Source of the DNA: Thiotrichaceae bacterium
GTDB lineage: Bacteria; Pseudomonadota; Gammaproteobacteria; Beggiatoales; Beggiatoaceae
DNA length: 48,779 bases
Direction: 5' to 3'
Assembly (NCBI GenBank): GCA_016745055.1
Contig: JADGDF010000009.1
Coordinates: forward strand, 1-48,779
Shown: positions 7,861 through 17,086 of the stretch, one piece after another
Layout of the letters: the number at the start of each line of letters is the position of its first letter
How positions within the stretch are numbered: the first letter of the stretch is position 1
Position numbers and translations under genes: made by a program
The notes under the pieces: model-generated
Database searches by the model: none
Seen by the model: the letters and a program-made list of their open reading frames with translations, nothing else
Told to the model about the DNA's origin: nothing

Positions 7861-9978
7861 CTATGCTTTTTCAATAGCCGTATTAATTTCTTGTAATAAT
7901 ATAGGAAAACGTTGCAGTGTATTAGGCAATGTTTTTGTGTCCAATGCAGTGGCTTGGAACTGCAACATGTTTCCCCAATGCTGTAAAGGTTGCCAATTAT
8001 ATTCGATACCTAAGAGTTTAACACGATCACCAAACGCTTCAATGTCATTAACTGTGAGTGTTTTACTCACTTCTTTCCAGGTAGTTTGACAATTTTTTTC
8101 TAAAATGGTGACTAATTTAGGTAATTTAGCCACAGTTTCTTCAGGCACTTTACCATTTAAAGGGGAATTATCTTGATTATTTTCAGAGTGCGTTGTTTCT
8201 GAGAGATGTTGATAAGCCAAATATTTGGTCAGTTCAATAACTAAATCTATTTTATTAATGGGTTTGCCTAAAAAACCATCACATAGCGTTCTCAATTCTT
8301 CCTCATATTCTTTCATTGCAGAAGCGGTAATGGCAATTACTGGAATATGTTGCAGTTCAGCAGTTTGTTTAATAATTTGAGTAGCTTTATGCCCATCCAT
8401 TATCGGCATTTTCATATCCATCAAAATCACATCAGGCAGATATTGTTTAGCCAAAGCGATGACTTCTTGACCATTTTCAGCTTCAATGATCTTGAGCTGT
8501 GGATAATCTAAATACCCTTTGATTAATTCCCGATTCAATGGAATATCATCTGCCACGAGTATTTGCGCAGGCATAAATTCAATGGCGTTTAGTTCTATTT
8601 GAGTTTCACTCACTTGAGCTAGGCTATCAATTTGTTTAATTTCAATATCTGGAATCATAACATGAAATATACTTCCTTTACCTTTTTCGCTGGTAACCGT
8701 AATGATGCCGCCCATCATTTCAACTAAACGCTTTGTAATGGCTAATCCAAGCCCTGTACCACCATAAAGATCATGAAGTTGCCCTGTTTGTTGTTCAAAA
8801 GGATGGAAAATATTTTCTTGCTGTATTTTTGGAATACCAATACCAGTATCAGCAATTTCAAGAAAAAAATCAATCGAATTTGCCGTTAATTGCTTACCGT
8901 GTACTATGAGTTGTATATAACCAGACATGGTAAATTTAATTGCGTTACCAATCAGGTTTAATAAAATTTGCCGTAAACGTGTCTCATCTAAAACAACGAT
9001 ATTTGACAATTGAGGTGCAATTTCTATAATAAATTCCAAGCCTTTTTCTGCTAGTTTTTGAGAAAAAATATGTCTTATTTCTTTCAGAAAAATTCTTAAA
9101 TCAATAGCCGTGTAATGTAATTCAAGCTTACCTGCTTCTACCTTAGAGAGATCTAGTATATCGTTAATCAAATTTAACAATGATTTACCACTAGAATAAA
9201 TAGCCTCAATATATTCATGTTGTTGTTTTTCGGTGATTCGTCGACCTAAAATTTCCGCAAATCCTAAAATAGCATTCATGGGAGTACGGATTTCATGGCT
9301 CATATTGGCTAAAAATTCGCTTTTGGATTTGTTAGCAATTTCAGCGGCTTCTTTAGCTTTACGTAACTGAATTTCTCTTTCCTGAAGGGCTTTTGTACGT
9401 TCAGCAACCTGAAGCTCTAAGTTTTGATTATAAGTTTTTAATAAGCGTTCTGCATTATGTAGTTGGGAGATGAGTTCTTGGTTTTCTTCTAAAATGGAAG
9501 CTTGTTCACGATTTTTTTTCTCTAAATCGCGATTCATTTGTTGCAAACGAGTATTTTGTTGAGTTAACTGTTTATCTTGTAAATAGCTACGTACTGCTTC
9601 TTTAACTGTTAACTTGAGGTCTTCAGGCTCCCAAGGTTTAGAAATATATCGGTATAGCTTTGCATTATTAACCGCATTACCAATGGCTTCAATGCTTGCT
9701 TGACCTGTGAGCATGATTTTTAAAGTGTTGGGGGAAACCTCATGTACACGTTGTAATAACTCATCTCCTTTAATATCAGGCATCACATAATCAGAAATGA
9801 TGAGTGGAATTTCATAACCTTCTTCTTGCAATTCATCAATGAGTTCAAGCGCTTCTTTGCCACCTTCAGCAACTTCAACTAGAAAGTCATCGCCAAGTGC
9901 TTTGGTCAATTCCATTTTTAAACTGTTGAGAATGGTGTATTCATCATCAACACAAATAACAACTAGCTTATTATCCAT
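7861..9978 (-). CDS. Hybrid response regulator-histidine kinase (REC-coil-HisKA-HATPase-REC)
   Basis: A cytoplasmic two-component protein without membrane segments. Domains in order: a receiver at 1-130 (phospho-acceptor near D63 in IISDYVMPD, with the LTG and KPW signature seen in HD-GYP- and kinase-linked receivers), a coiled coil at about 135-215, HisKA with H228 in [19 protein letters not shown], a HATPase with DTGIGIP and GGTGLGLAI boxes, a second receiver at about 490-605 ([13 protein letters not shown]), then about 100 C-terminal residues of unassigned function that may be an Hpt-like helical part without a clear histidine motif. The input is presumably phosphorylation of the first receiver by a partner kinase. 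It is followed 10 bases later by plsY. Confidence 0.88.
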   Translation of the reverse strand: MDNKLVVICVDDEYTILNSLKMELTKALGDDFLVEVAEGGKEALELIDELQEEGYEIPLIISDYVMPDIKGDELLQRVHEVSPNTLKIMLTGQASIEAIGNAVNNAKLYRYISKPWEPEDLKLTVKEAVRSYLQDKQLTQQNTRLQQMNRDLEKKNREQASILEENQELISQLHNAERLLKTYNQNLELQVAERTKALQEREIQLRKAKEAAEIANKSKSEFLANMSHEIRTPMNAILGFAEILGRRITEKQQHEYIEAIYSSGKSLLNLINDILDLSKVEAGKLELHYTAIDLRIFLKEIRHIFSQKLAEKGLEFIIEIAPQLSNIVVLDETRLRQILLNLIGNAIKFTMSGYIQLIVHGKQLTANSIDFFLEIADTGIGIPKIQQENIFHPFEQQTGQLHDLYGGTGLGLAITKRLVEMMGGIITVTSEKGKGSIFHVMIPDIEIKQIDSLAQVSETQIELNAIEFMPAQILVADDIPLNRELIKGYLDYPQLKIIEAENGQEVIALAKQYLPDVILMDMKMPIMDGHKATQIIKQTAELQHIPVIAITASAMKEYEEELRTLCDGFLGKPINKIDLVIELTKYLAYQHLSETTHSENNQDNSPLNGKVPEETVAKLPKLVTILEKNCQTTWKEVSKTLTVNDIEAFGDRVKLLGIEYNWQPLQHWGNMLQFQATALDTKTLPNTLQRFPILLQEINTAIEKA

Positions 9979-10424
9979 AACTTCAATAATTTTTTGTAAA
10001 ATGCATTATTTATAAAGTACCACTGGTGAATTATTCAAAAATAACGTTTTAACCACAGACATAACTATGTCAGGAATTTTAATTTTCTAAATGTAAAACT
10101 GGAAAAACTTGTTGACAGAACTAAAATTACTTTACAATTTCCCCTCAATATACTCACCTTTAAATACTTTCACAAATGATTATTTTAAGTAAGCATACAT
10201 AGGAAATTCTCTTATTTTCAATTTATAAAGGCGATTCACCCCATAGCAATCACCCTATTAAATATGAAAATATATAATTTTTCAAATTGTTTTCACCTTG
10301 TTTTTATGTTGTTGCTTGATGACAGTTTTTCTTTGTAGATTTCTACTTATAAATTTGTTATGCTTTTTTTTACCATTTAAATTTTTTTAACCAAAATAGT
10401 TGTAATTCAAACTAAGGAGAAAGT
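9979..10424. other. 446-base divergent intergenic region
   Basis: This AT-rich region separates the divergent hybrid kinase and cytochrome c genes and must hold both promoters. The only secure signal is AAGGAGA at about 10415, the ribosome-binding site of the cytochrome gene. No gene, hairpin or repeat was recognised. Confidence 0.5.
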
Positions 10425-10847
10425 ATGACTAAGCTAACTTTAATGGGTCTAGCAGTAGCTGGTAGTTTAACAATGGGTAGCGCATTTGCTAGTGATTTGA
10501 GTCCTGGTGATGATTTTGCTGCATTTAAAGAATACACCAAAGGCTTTATGCCTCCTTGCACCATCTGTCATGCACTTGATAAAAAAATGATTGGTCCTTC
10601 TTATCAAGACGTTGCTGCAAAACATAAAGGTGAAGAAGGCGCTGTTGACGTGATTGCCGCAAAAATAATGAAAGGCAACGTTGGTGGTGAAATCGTTTAT
10701 GGTGGTACCGCTATGCCTCCAAATGCGATGGTTAAAGAAGATGCTGCTAAGACAATTGCCGCCTGGGTGCTTTCTTTAGGTGCTGAACAAGCAGGTATGG
10801 AAGGCATGAGTGGTATGGATAGCATGGGTATGGATAGCATGAAATAA
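10425..10847 (+). CDS. Periplasmic class I cytochrome c with Met-rich tail
   Basis: A small exported monohaem cytochrome c. Residues 1-22 are a signal peptide ending SAFA. Haem attachment is C45-TI-C48-H49, and the likely sixth ligand is M97 in the YGGTAMPPN segment, as in cytochrome c551/c5-type proteins (the GPSYQDVAAKHKG segment is also typical). The domain should end near residue 119. The last 17 residues form an unusual tail with six methionines at 125, 128, 131, 134, 136 and 139, a pattern that in other proteins binds copper(I). It is translated from a strong AAGGAGA site. Its role is probably electron transfer to an oxidase or from sulfur oxidation, but no partner is encoded beside it. 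Confidence 0.85.
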   Translation: MTKLTLMGLAVAGSLTMGSAFASDLSPGDDFAAFKEYTKGFMPPCTICHALDKKMIGPSYQDVAAKHKGEEGAVDVIAAKIMKGNVGGEIVYGGTAMPPNAMVKEDAAKTIAAWVLSLGAEQAGMEGMSGMDSMGMDSMK

Positions 10848-10875
10848 TAGCAATTCATATTGCTATGTTTTCTTA

Positions 10876-10946
10876 TTCCCTTTGGATAAAGACAAGGATG
10901 CCTGCATCTTTTCCAAAGGGAACCTTTTAACCTTGGAATAGGTTCC
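10876..10946 (+). promoter_or_regulatory. Two mutually exclusive hairpins before the Fe-S protein gene
   Basis: Arm 10876-10886 pairs perfectly over 11 bases with 10912-10922, with a nested GATGC/GCATC stem inside. GGAACC at 10919-10924 can instead pair with GGTTCC at 10941-10946, which covers the region just before the ATG at 10951. The two hairpins share bases 10919-10922, so they cannot both form. The first may act as a terminator after the cytochrome gene. The pair together could act as a translation switch. This is inference from base pairing only. Confidence 0.35.
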
Positions 10947-10950
10947 TACC

Positions 10951-12009
10951 ATGCTTGAAGACTTACGCACCCACCTACAAGAAGAATTACGCATTCCCGA
11001 GATTTATGCCGACCGGTGTGTACATTCCTTAATTGAAACATCCTCGTGTCAAGATTGTGTGGATAGTTGTCCTCAACAAGCTTGGATACTCAGTGATGAA
11101 AGTTTAGGTATTAATACTGAAGCGTGTGATGGCTGTGGTTTATGTGCACCAGCTTGTCTTCAAGGCGCTATTTTACATCCACATGAACCTTTGATTCGCC
11201 AACTGGGTGAACACTTAATTGCTTTTGTCGCTTGCCAGAAAACACCGTTGACTGGTGATGGTGTGATGCCCTGTATCCATGCATTAGGGGTTCATGATTT
11301 ATTAAAACTTTATCAACAAGATGTCCATGGTTTAGTGATTGCCACTGATACCTGCAGTGAATGTGAACAATATTCAAAAAATAATTTACAAAATGCGTTA
11401 AATTTAGTCAATCGTGCATTAACTCAACGTCAAGTAGCCACTTTCTTATTACGTGAAGTCCCCAGTGATTCTTGGGATCAGCAACGTCAGCAAACGAAAG
11501 ACCCCGTGGCAGAAAATCAAATTGATCGACGCCATTTTTTTAGACAAACACTACAAACGACAGCGCGAGAAGCGTTAAAATTAAAAGGTTTATTACCGCA
11601 AGATAAAGAAAAATTTATTCCACCTGGGCTATTATTACCTGAAACTGAAAAAGCTTACAATTTACCCTATGTGCCAGAAATTGATGCTGAACAATGTGAT
11701 GGTTGTGAAGGCTGTTTAAATATTTGTCCCCATCATGCCTTATTATTTGATAAAAAGAACAAACGATATGTTATTGCAGCTCAAAGATGTACCGGTTGCC
11801 AGGTGTGTGTAGACGTTTGCAAACCAAAAGCGATTCAAGTTAAAACTTGGGAAACACCCGCCCAATTTACCATTGATTTACATCATGGACGTTGCAAACG
11901 CTGTGGGGTTTATTTTTATCGACCAGAAATGCACCAAGCAAACCAAAATTTATGTCATATTTGTGATAAAGTAAATCATCATCATAATTTATATCAAATT
12001 TTCGAGTAA
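10951..12009 (+). CDS. Multi-cluster 4Fe-4S protein with MvhD-like and zinc-ribbon-like parts
   Basis: A 352-residue soluble protein with 24 cysteines in six groups of four. Groups: C23/33/36/40 and C59/62/65/69 (N-terminal double 4Fe-4S ferredoxin), C95/108/135/138 in a domain that recalls the hydrogenase delta (MvhD-like) subunit, C249/252/255/259 and C280/283/286/290 (second double ferredoxin), and C315/318/335/338 (CxxC pairs, zinc-ribbon- or rubredoxin-like). An RRHFF motif at 193-197 recalls a Tat signal but is internal, so export by it is unlikely. I know no named family with exactly this order. A cytoplasmic electron-relay role is inferred. It follows the cytochrome gene by 103 bases. 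Confidence 0.75.
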   Translation: MLEDLRTHLQEELRIPEIYADRCVHSLIETSSCQDCVDSCPQQAWILSDESLGINTEACDGCGLCAPACLQGAILHPHEPLIRQLGEHLIAFVACQKTPLTGDGVMPCIHALGVHDLLKLYQQDVHGLVIATDTCSECEQYSKNNLQNALNLVNRALTQRQVATFLLREVPSDSWDQQRQQTKDPVAENQIDRRHFFRQTLQTTAREALKLKGLLPQDKEKFIPPGLLLPETEKAYNLPYVPEIDAEQCDGCEGCLNICPHHALLFDKKNKRYVIAAQRCTGCQVCVDVCKPKAIQVKTWETPAQFTIDLHHGRCKRCGVYFYRPEMHQANQNLCHICDKVNHHHNLYQIFE

Positions 12010-12341
12010 AAATTGCCTGTAACTTAAAAAAATTTGTTAAACTTCCCACATAACTTTTGTCATTCCTGAATATTTGATTAAATTGGTATAATCCTTGACC
12101 AATTGGCTCACCAATGGTGGCATGCCTGTTGTCAGAGAAATATTGTTGATTTAGATGTACCCTCACTCAGTGCCTAAAAATGCGTGGCAAAAAATGGTAT
12201 GGGCAAAGGTAAATCATGCTCAGGGTTGTGACTTTAAAAAGTTTGAACAATAAAAGTTATCAACTTTTGCCAAAATAAATCATATCATGTTTGATTTTTT
12301 GCTAATATTTCAGTTGACTGCCAAAAAAAATTAATTGACTT
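12010..12341 (+). other. 332-base leader region before trpG/pabA
   Basis: An extended minus-10 box, TGGTATAAT, lies at about 12085-12095 on the plus strand and would start a transcript about 240 bases upstream of the next gene. The putative leader contains a 32-codon ORF (12155-12253) with two Trp codons and, after it, small AT-rich hairpins (AAAAGTT/AACTTTT near 12254; AAATCA/TGATTT followed by T's near 12290). The hairpins are weak. Confidence 0.3.
12155..12253 (+). CDS. Possible 32-residue leader peptide with two Trp codons
   Basis: The ORF starts at ATG 12155 and ends at TAA 12251-12253. It has tryptophans at positions 11 and 16 and lies 88 bases before a gene for anthranilate/aminodeoxychorismate synthase glutaminase. 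This would fit a trp-type leader, but the Trp codons are not adjacent and no Shine-Dalgarno is evident, so chance is quite possible. Confidence 0.2.
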   Translation: MYPHSVPKNAWQKMVWAKVNHAQGCDFKKFEQ

Positions 12342-12926
12342 ATGTTATTGATGATAGACAATTATGACTCCTTCACCTACAATTTAGTTCAATACTTTGG
12401 TGAGTTAAAGGTAAAAGTCAGTGTCTTCCAAAATGACAAAATTACTGTAAAAGAAATTGAAAATTTACATCCTGACTGTATTGTTGTTTCACCTGGGCCA
12501 TGTACGCCTCATGAAGCAGGAATTTCTATTAAAGCCATTCAAGCTTTTGCAGGTAAGATTCCTTTGTTAGGCGTGTGTTTGGGACATCAAAGTATTGGTC
12601 AAGCATTTGGAGGAAAGATTATTCATGCGAACCAAATTATGCATGGTAAAACTTCATTGATTTACCACAATAACCAATCAGTTTTTAAAAATTTGGATAA
12701 TCCGTTTGAAGCAACACGCTATCATTCTTTGGTCGTTGACAAAACTTGTTTGCCTGATTGTTTAGAGATAACAGCTTGGACAGAAACATCAACCGGTAAA
12801 GTCGATGAAATTATGGGTCTACGACATAAAACATTTGTAATTGAGGGTGTTCAGTTTCATCCTGAATCAATTTTAACCCAATATGGATATGATTTATTAG
12901 CTAATTTTCTGGCAGTACATTCATAA
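12342..12926 (+). CDS. trpG: Anthranilate/aminodeoxychorismate synthase glutaminase subunit
   Basis: A class I glutamine amidotransferase of 194 residues that supplies ammonia to TrpE (tryptophan) or PabB (folate); many bacteria use one protein for both. The signatures are [16 protein letters not shown] at the N-terminus, [14 protein letters not shown], the nucleophile loop [15 protein letters not shown] (Cys near 80) and the catalytic His-Glu in [10 protein letters not shown] near 172. It stands alone: neither trpD, trpC nor trpE is beside it, so trpG and pabA cannot be told apart. The ATG at 12342 gives the family N-terminus, though no strong ribosome-binding site precedes it. Confidence 0.92.
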   Translation: MLLMIDNYDSFTYNLVQYFGELKVKVSVFQNDKITVKEIENLHPDCIVVSPGPCTPHEAGISIKAIQAFAGKIPLLGVCLGHQSIGQAFGGKIIHANQIMHGKTSLIYHNNQSVFKNLDNPFEATRYHSLVVDKTCLPDCLEITAWTETSTGKVDEIMGLRHKTFVIEGVQFHPESILTQYGYDLLANFLAVHS

Positions 12927-13213
12927 TTTTACAAAAATAATCATTATAGTGACCTGCAGATGTGCTAATCTTTAAGTATTTCTAGATTTTGGTAACTCTC
13001 AGGTGTGTTGTTATTCTGTAAGACCATTGGATATTGTTTAATAAATATTATTCCTAATTAAGTGATCTCTAATCAAATACAAGCAAGAATAACAAATTTT
13101 TTATGACATATTTAAGTAGCATAGCTATTTTAAACAAATTTAGCTAAGCACTAACTCGTTTCATACGATAACAAAAATCCTAATTATTTAACAAAAATTT
13201 AAGTGTGTGAGTC

Positions 13214-14962
13214 ATGGCAGTTTCACCTTCTGAAATCGTTCTTACCGGTTTAGCACGTAAGCTTGTTGCAGATGGCATTTTAGGTGAAGAACAAGCGCGA
13301 AAAGCGTTTGTTGAATCCTTAAAAAAACCCCCATTTGTAACTTATGTTGTAGAAAATGGACTTGCAAGTGCAAGAGACGTTGCGCATGCAGCAGCGGAAG
13401 AATTTGGCATTCCACTGGTTGACATTGAAAGTATTGATCTCAATCCTGACATTATTAAACTGGTTGATAAAAATTTAATAGAAAGACATCGTGCCCTACC
13501 GATTTATCAGCGTGGTAAACGCTTATATGTAGCCGTTTCTGACCCCACAAATTTACCCGCCTTAGATGATATAAAATTTCATACTAAAATGAACACTGAA
13601 GCTATCCTTGTTGAAGAGGATAAGCTTGGTAAAGTCATTGAACGAGCACTTGAAGTTTTTGATAATAGCTTAAAAGGACTAGATTTTGAGGAAGGGCTAG
13701 ATAACCTGGATTTTGCAGGTGATGATAAAGATAAAAAGGAAGAGGAAGAAGAAGATAAGGAAAATGAAGCACCTATCGTTAGATTTGTTAATGCTATGTT
13801 ATTCAAAGCCATTAAGATGGGTGCATCTGACTTACATTTTGAGGCTTATGAAAAATTCTATCGCGTGAGATTTCGTGTTGATGGGATGTTGAGAATCATG
13901 GAAACTTTGCCTCCTACGGTAAATCGAAAATTATCTGCCCGTATTAAAGTTATGTCCCGCTTAGATGTATCAGAAAGAAGAGTCCCGCAAGATGGTCGTA
14001 TTAAACTTAAACTTTCTCCTACAAAATCAATTGATTTTCGAGTGAGTACAATGCCTACCTTGTTTGGCGAAAAAATCGTTATGCGGATTTTAGACTCTTC
14101 TGCTGCAAACTTGGACATTGATAAACTGGGCTATGAACCAGAACAGAAAAATAGTTATCTTGAAGCACTTTCAAACCCTTATGGTATGGTATTAGTCACA
14201 GGACCAACGGGGAGTGGCAAAACTGTCTCGCTTTACACGGGTATTTATATTTTAAACACAGAAGGCGTAAATATTTCAACAGCAGAAGATCCGGTTGAAA
14301 TTAATTTACCTGGGGTTAATCAGGTACAAATTGATGAAAAAACGGGCATGACTTTCGCCAAAGCATTGAAAGCCTTTTTACGTCAGGACCCTGACATTAT
14401 TCTTGTGGGCGAAATTCGAGATTTAGAAACAGGAGGCATTGCCATTAAAGCAGCCTCTACAGGGCATATGGTAATGTCCACTTTACATACCAATGATGCG
14501 CCACAAACACTGACACGTATGATTGATATGGGTATTCCGCCTTTTGCAATTGCAACTGCGGTTAATCTTATTATGGCGCAACGTTTATGTCGACGTTTGT
14601 GCGCCAGTTGTAAACAACTTATTGATGTGCCTGAAAATGCACTATTGGAAGAAGGTTTTACCAAAGAAGAGATTAATGGTGATCCAGATAAAGGCATGGA
14701 ACCTATTAAACTCTATACTACAAAAAAAGATGGCTGTGAGAAATGTGGAAACCTGGGTTACAAGGGGCGGGTTGGCGTTTATCAGGTGATGCCCATGTCA
14801 GAAGAAATGCGACGTTTGATTATGTCTGGTTCCAATGCCATTCAACTCGCGGATCAAGCACGAAAAGAAGATATTTGGGACTTACGTCGCTCAGGGCTAA
14901 AAAAAGCACGAGATGGTTTAACTTCCTTAGAGGAAGTCAACCGTGTTGTATCTAAGGATTAG
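13214..14962 (+). CDS. pilB: Type IV pilus assembly ATPase PilB
   Basis: PilB is the hexameric cytoplasmic ATPase that drives extension of type IV pili. At 582 residues it has the normal length. Residues 1-155 form the N-terminal GspE/MshEN domain. A strongly acidic run of Asp, Glu and Lys near 163-190 links it to the motor domain. The Walker A motif GPTGSGKT is at 330-337, followed by the Asp box, the Walker B segment (RQDPDIILVGEIRD), the His box (STLHTND) and the zinc-binding tetracysteine (CRRLCASC and CEKCGNLG). It heads the operon pilB-pilC-pilD-coaE, with a 14-base gap to pilC. PilA is not adjacent. Confidence 0.96.
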   Translation: MAVSPSEIVLTGLARKLVADGILGEEQARKAFVESLKKPPFVTYVVENGLASARDVAHAAAEEFGIPLVDIESIDLNPDIIKLVDKNLIERHRALPIYQRGKRLYVAVSDPTNLPALDDIKFHTKMNTEAILVEEDKLGKVIERALEVFDNSLKGLDFEEGLDNLDFAGDDKDKKEEEEEDKENEAPIVRFVNAMLFKAIKMGASDLHFEAYEKFYRVRFRVDGMLRIMETLPPTVNRKLSARIKVMSRLDVSERRVPQDGRIKLKLSPTKSIDFRVSTMPTLFGEKIVMRILDSSAANLDIDKLGYEPEQKNSYLEALSNPYGMVLVTGPTGSGKTVSLYTGIYILNTEGVNISTAEDPVEINLPGVNQVQIDEKTGMTFAKALKAFLRQDPDIILVGEIRDLETGGIAIKAASTGHMVMSTLHTNDAPQTLTRMIDMGIPPFAIATAVNLIMAQRLCRRLCASCKQLIDVPENALLEEGFTKEEINGDPDKGMEPIKLYTTKKDGCEKCGNLGYKGRVGVYQVMPMSEEMRRLIMSGSNAIQLADQARKEDIWDLRRSGLKKARDGLTSLEEVNRVVSKD

Positions 14963-14976
14963 AGAGGTATCCAATA

Positions 14977-16212
14977 ATGGCTGCAAAAGTACAAGATGCC
15001 ATATTCATTTATGAATACAAAGACAAAACCTCGGGCAAAAAGCTCAAAGGTGAAATTACGGCTAAAAGTGAAGCTTTAGCCAAAGCCGCTTTACGTAAAA
15101 AAGGTGTTACAACTTCCAAAGTTAAAAAGAAACCCAAAGCTTTGTTTGGCGGTGGAGGCAAGGCTATTCAAGCCTCTGACATTGCGCTTTTTGCACGCCA
15201 AATGACAACCATGATGGAATCAGGGGTACCGCTTATTCAATCCTTTGAAATTGTGGGTGAAGGTCATGAAAATCCCAGAATGCAAAAACTCATTTTGGAT
15301 ATTAAAGCCCATGTTGAAGCGGGTGGTACTTTCGCAGATGCCCTACGACAACATCCTGATCAATTTGATGCATTATTTTGTAATCTTGTTGAAGCGGGTG
15401 AACAAGCCGGTATTTTAGAATCTTTACTCAATAAAGTAGCGCTTTACAAAGAAAAAAGTGAAGGTATTAAAAAGAAAATTAAAGGTGCTTTAAGTTATCC
15501 TATTGCAATTCTTTCCGTTGCTATGATTGTCAGCGCTATTCTACTCATTTTTGTTGTGCCTGTTTTTGCTGATATGTTTGAAAGTTTTGGCGGTAATTTA
15601 CCTGCACTCACCCAGGTGGTTGTTAATTTATCAGATTTTATGCAAGCTAACTGGTTTTATGTATTGGCTGGAATTGTTTCTTTTGTTTTTACATTTAAAC
15701 AGCTTAACAAGCGATCAATCAAATTTAACCAAACCATGCAACGTATTTCCTTAAAACTACCCGTTTTTGGTCAATTAATTTATTTAGGGGCTGTTGCACG
15801 TTTTGCTAGAACACTCTCTACCATGTTTGCAGCAGGAACACCTTTGGTTGAGGCGATGGATTCTGTAGCAGGTGCCACAGGTAATATTGTTTTTTTTGAA
15901 GCCACGATGGAAATGAAGCAAAAAATTTCGACCGGTGAAAGTTTAGCCCAAAGTTTACGTAACGCTCAATGGTTGGGTAAACCCCTTTGGCCAAACATGG
16001 TCGTGCAAATGGTACAGATTGGGGAAGAATCTGGGGCAATTGATAAGATGTTAGCAAAAGTAGCCGACTATTATGAAGAAGAAGTTGATGCGATTGTTGA
16101 AAAAGTCAGTTCTATGATGGAGCCCATGATTATGGCCTTTTTAGGGGTGGTCATTGGTGGTTTGGTACTTGCTATGTATATGCCTATCTTCAAAATGGGT
16201 GAAGTTATTTAG
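14977..16212 (+). CDS. pilC: Type IV pilus inner-membrane platform protein PilC
   Basis: PilC (GspF family) is the polytopic membrane platform that PilB acts on during pilus assembly. The length of 411 residues is typical. The repeated GspF domains are seen at about 70-190 and 270-395, with family phrases such as LFARQMTTMMESGVPLIQ and FARTLSTMFAAGTPLVEA. Membrane helices lie near 180-200, 225-240 and 380-402. A ribosome-binding site (AGAGAGG) precedes the ATG. The stop codon touches the ATG of pilD, so translation is coupled. Confidence 0.96.
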   Translation: MAAKVQDAIFIYEYKDKTSGKKLKGEITAKSEALAKAALRKKGVTTSKVKKKPKALFGGGGKAIQASDIALFARQMTTMMESGVPLIQSFEIVGEGHENPRMQKLILDIKAHVEAGGTFADALRQHPDQFDALFCNLVEAGEQAGILESLLNKVALYKEKSEGIKKKIKGALSYPIAILSVAMIVSAILLIFVVPVFADMFESFGGNLPALTQVVVNLSDFMQANWFYVLAGIVSFVFTFKQLNKRSIKFNQTMQRISLKLPVFGQLIYLGAVARFARTLSTMFAAGTPLVEAMDSVAGATGNIVFFEATMEMKQKISTGESLAQSLRNAQWLGKPLWPNMVVQMVQIGEESGAIDKMLAKVADYYEEEVDAIVEKVSSMMEPMIMAFLGVVIGGLVLAMYMPIFKMGEVI

Positions 16213-17085
16213 ATGGCTGATTTAAAAATAATTTTCACACTTTATCCAGAGCTACTGTTACTATTTATAGGTTTTTTAGGCCTAATTATCGGTAGTTTTT
16301 TAAATGTCGTTATTCACCGCTTACCAACGATGATGATGCGTGAATGGCGACAACAATGTGCTGAACTGCTTAATATTCCTTGCGATACTCAAAAAACAGT
16401 CTTTAACCTTATTGTACCTCGTTCTCGGTGTCCACATTGCAGACATTTGATTGCTGCTTGGGAAAATATCCCTATCTTGAGTTATTTATGGCAAAAAGGT
16501 CATTGTACTGCTTGTCAGCAAAAAATAGCTTGGCGTTATCCCATCGTAGAACTTGTCAGTGCTTTACTTGCGATTATAGTTGCCTGGCATTTTGGTTTAA
16601 GTTGGCAACTTGCTGCTGCGCTGATTTTTACCTGGGCTTTACTCGCTGCCAGCGTCATTGATATTGATCACCAATTATTACCTGATGATATTGTTTTGCC
16701 TTTACTGTGGTTAGGAATTGTTTGTAATTTATTTGGTTTGTATACTACTTTGCCAGAAAGTATACTCGGTGCGATCGTGGGCTATTTGAGTTTATGGTCA
16801 GTTTATTGGTTATTTAAACTCGTCACTGGTAAAGAAGGTATGGGGTATGGTGATTTCAAACTCCTTGCTGCTATTGGTGCTTGGGGTGGTTGGCAAATTT
16901 TACCCGTTGTTATTTTTACCTCTTCAATTGTTGGCGCAGTTGTCGGCGTGAGTTTGATGCTTTTCCAAAACAGAGATAAAAACATTCCCATTCCTTTTGG
17001 TCCATATCTCGCGTGTGCTGGTTGGATAGGATTATTGTGGGGTAATGAATTAATGCAAGCTTACTTAAACTGGCATATTGTGTGA
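16213..17085 (+). CDS. pilD: Prepilin peptidase and N-methyltransferase PilD
   Basis: PilD is the bifunctional inner-membrane aspartic protease that cuts type IV prepilins and methylates the new N-terminus. The 290-residue protein has the GSFLNVVIHRLP N-terminal motif, two CxxC pairs (CPHC and CTAC, near 75 and 100) of the zinc-bound methyltransferase loop, and the two catalytic aspartates in VIDIDHQLLPD and GYGDFKLLAAIGAWGG. Multiple hydrophobic helices are evident. It begins directly after pilC and its end is 1 base before the coaE ATG. Confidence 0.96.
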   Translation: MADLKIIFTLYPELLLLFIGFLGLIIGSFLNVVIHRLPTMMMREWRQQCAELLNIPCDTQKTVFNLIVPRSRCPHCRHLIAAWENIPILSYLWQKGHCTACQQKIAWRYPIVELVSALLAIIVAWHFGLSWQLAAALIFTWALLAASVIDIDHQLLPDDIVLPLLWLGIVCNLFGLYTTLPESILGAIVGYLSLWSVYWLFKLVTGKEGMGYGDFKLLAAIGAWGGWQILPVVIFTSSIVGAVVGVSLMLFQNRDKNIPIPFGPYLACAGWIGLLWGNELMQAYLNWHIV

Positions 17086-17086
17086 C

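Noticed and set aside
10951-12009. Tat-exported ferredoxin
   Set aside because: The RRHFF motif is internal (193-197), not N-terminal, and no hydrophobic segment follows it.
13579-13812. Minus-strand Ser-rich ORF within pilB
   Set aside because: It is the antisense reading of the acidic Asp/Glu/Lys linker, which produces artificial Ser/Leu repeats.
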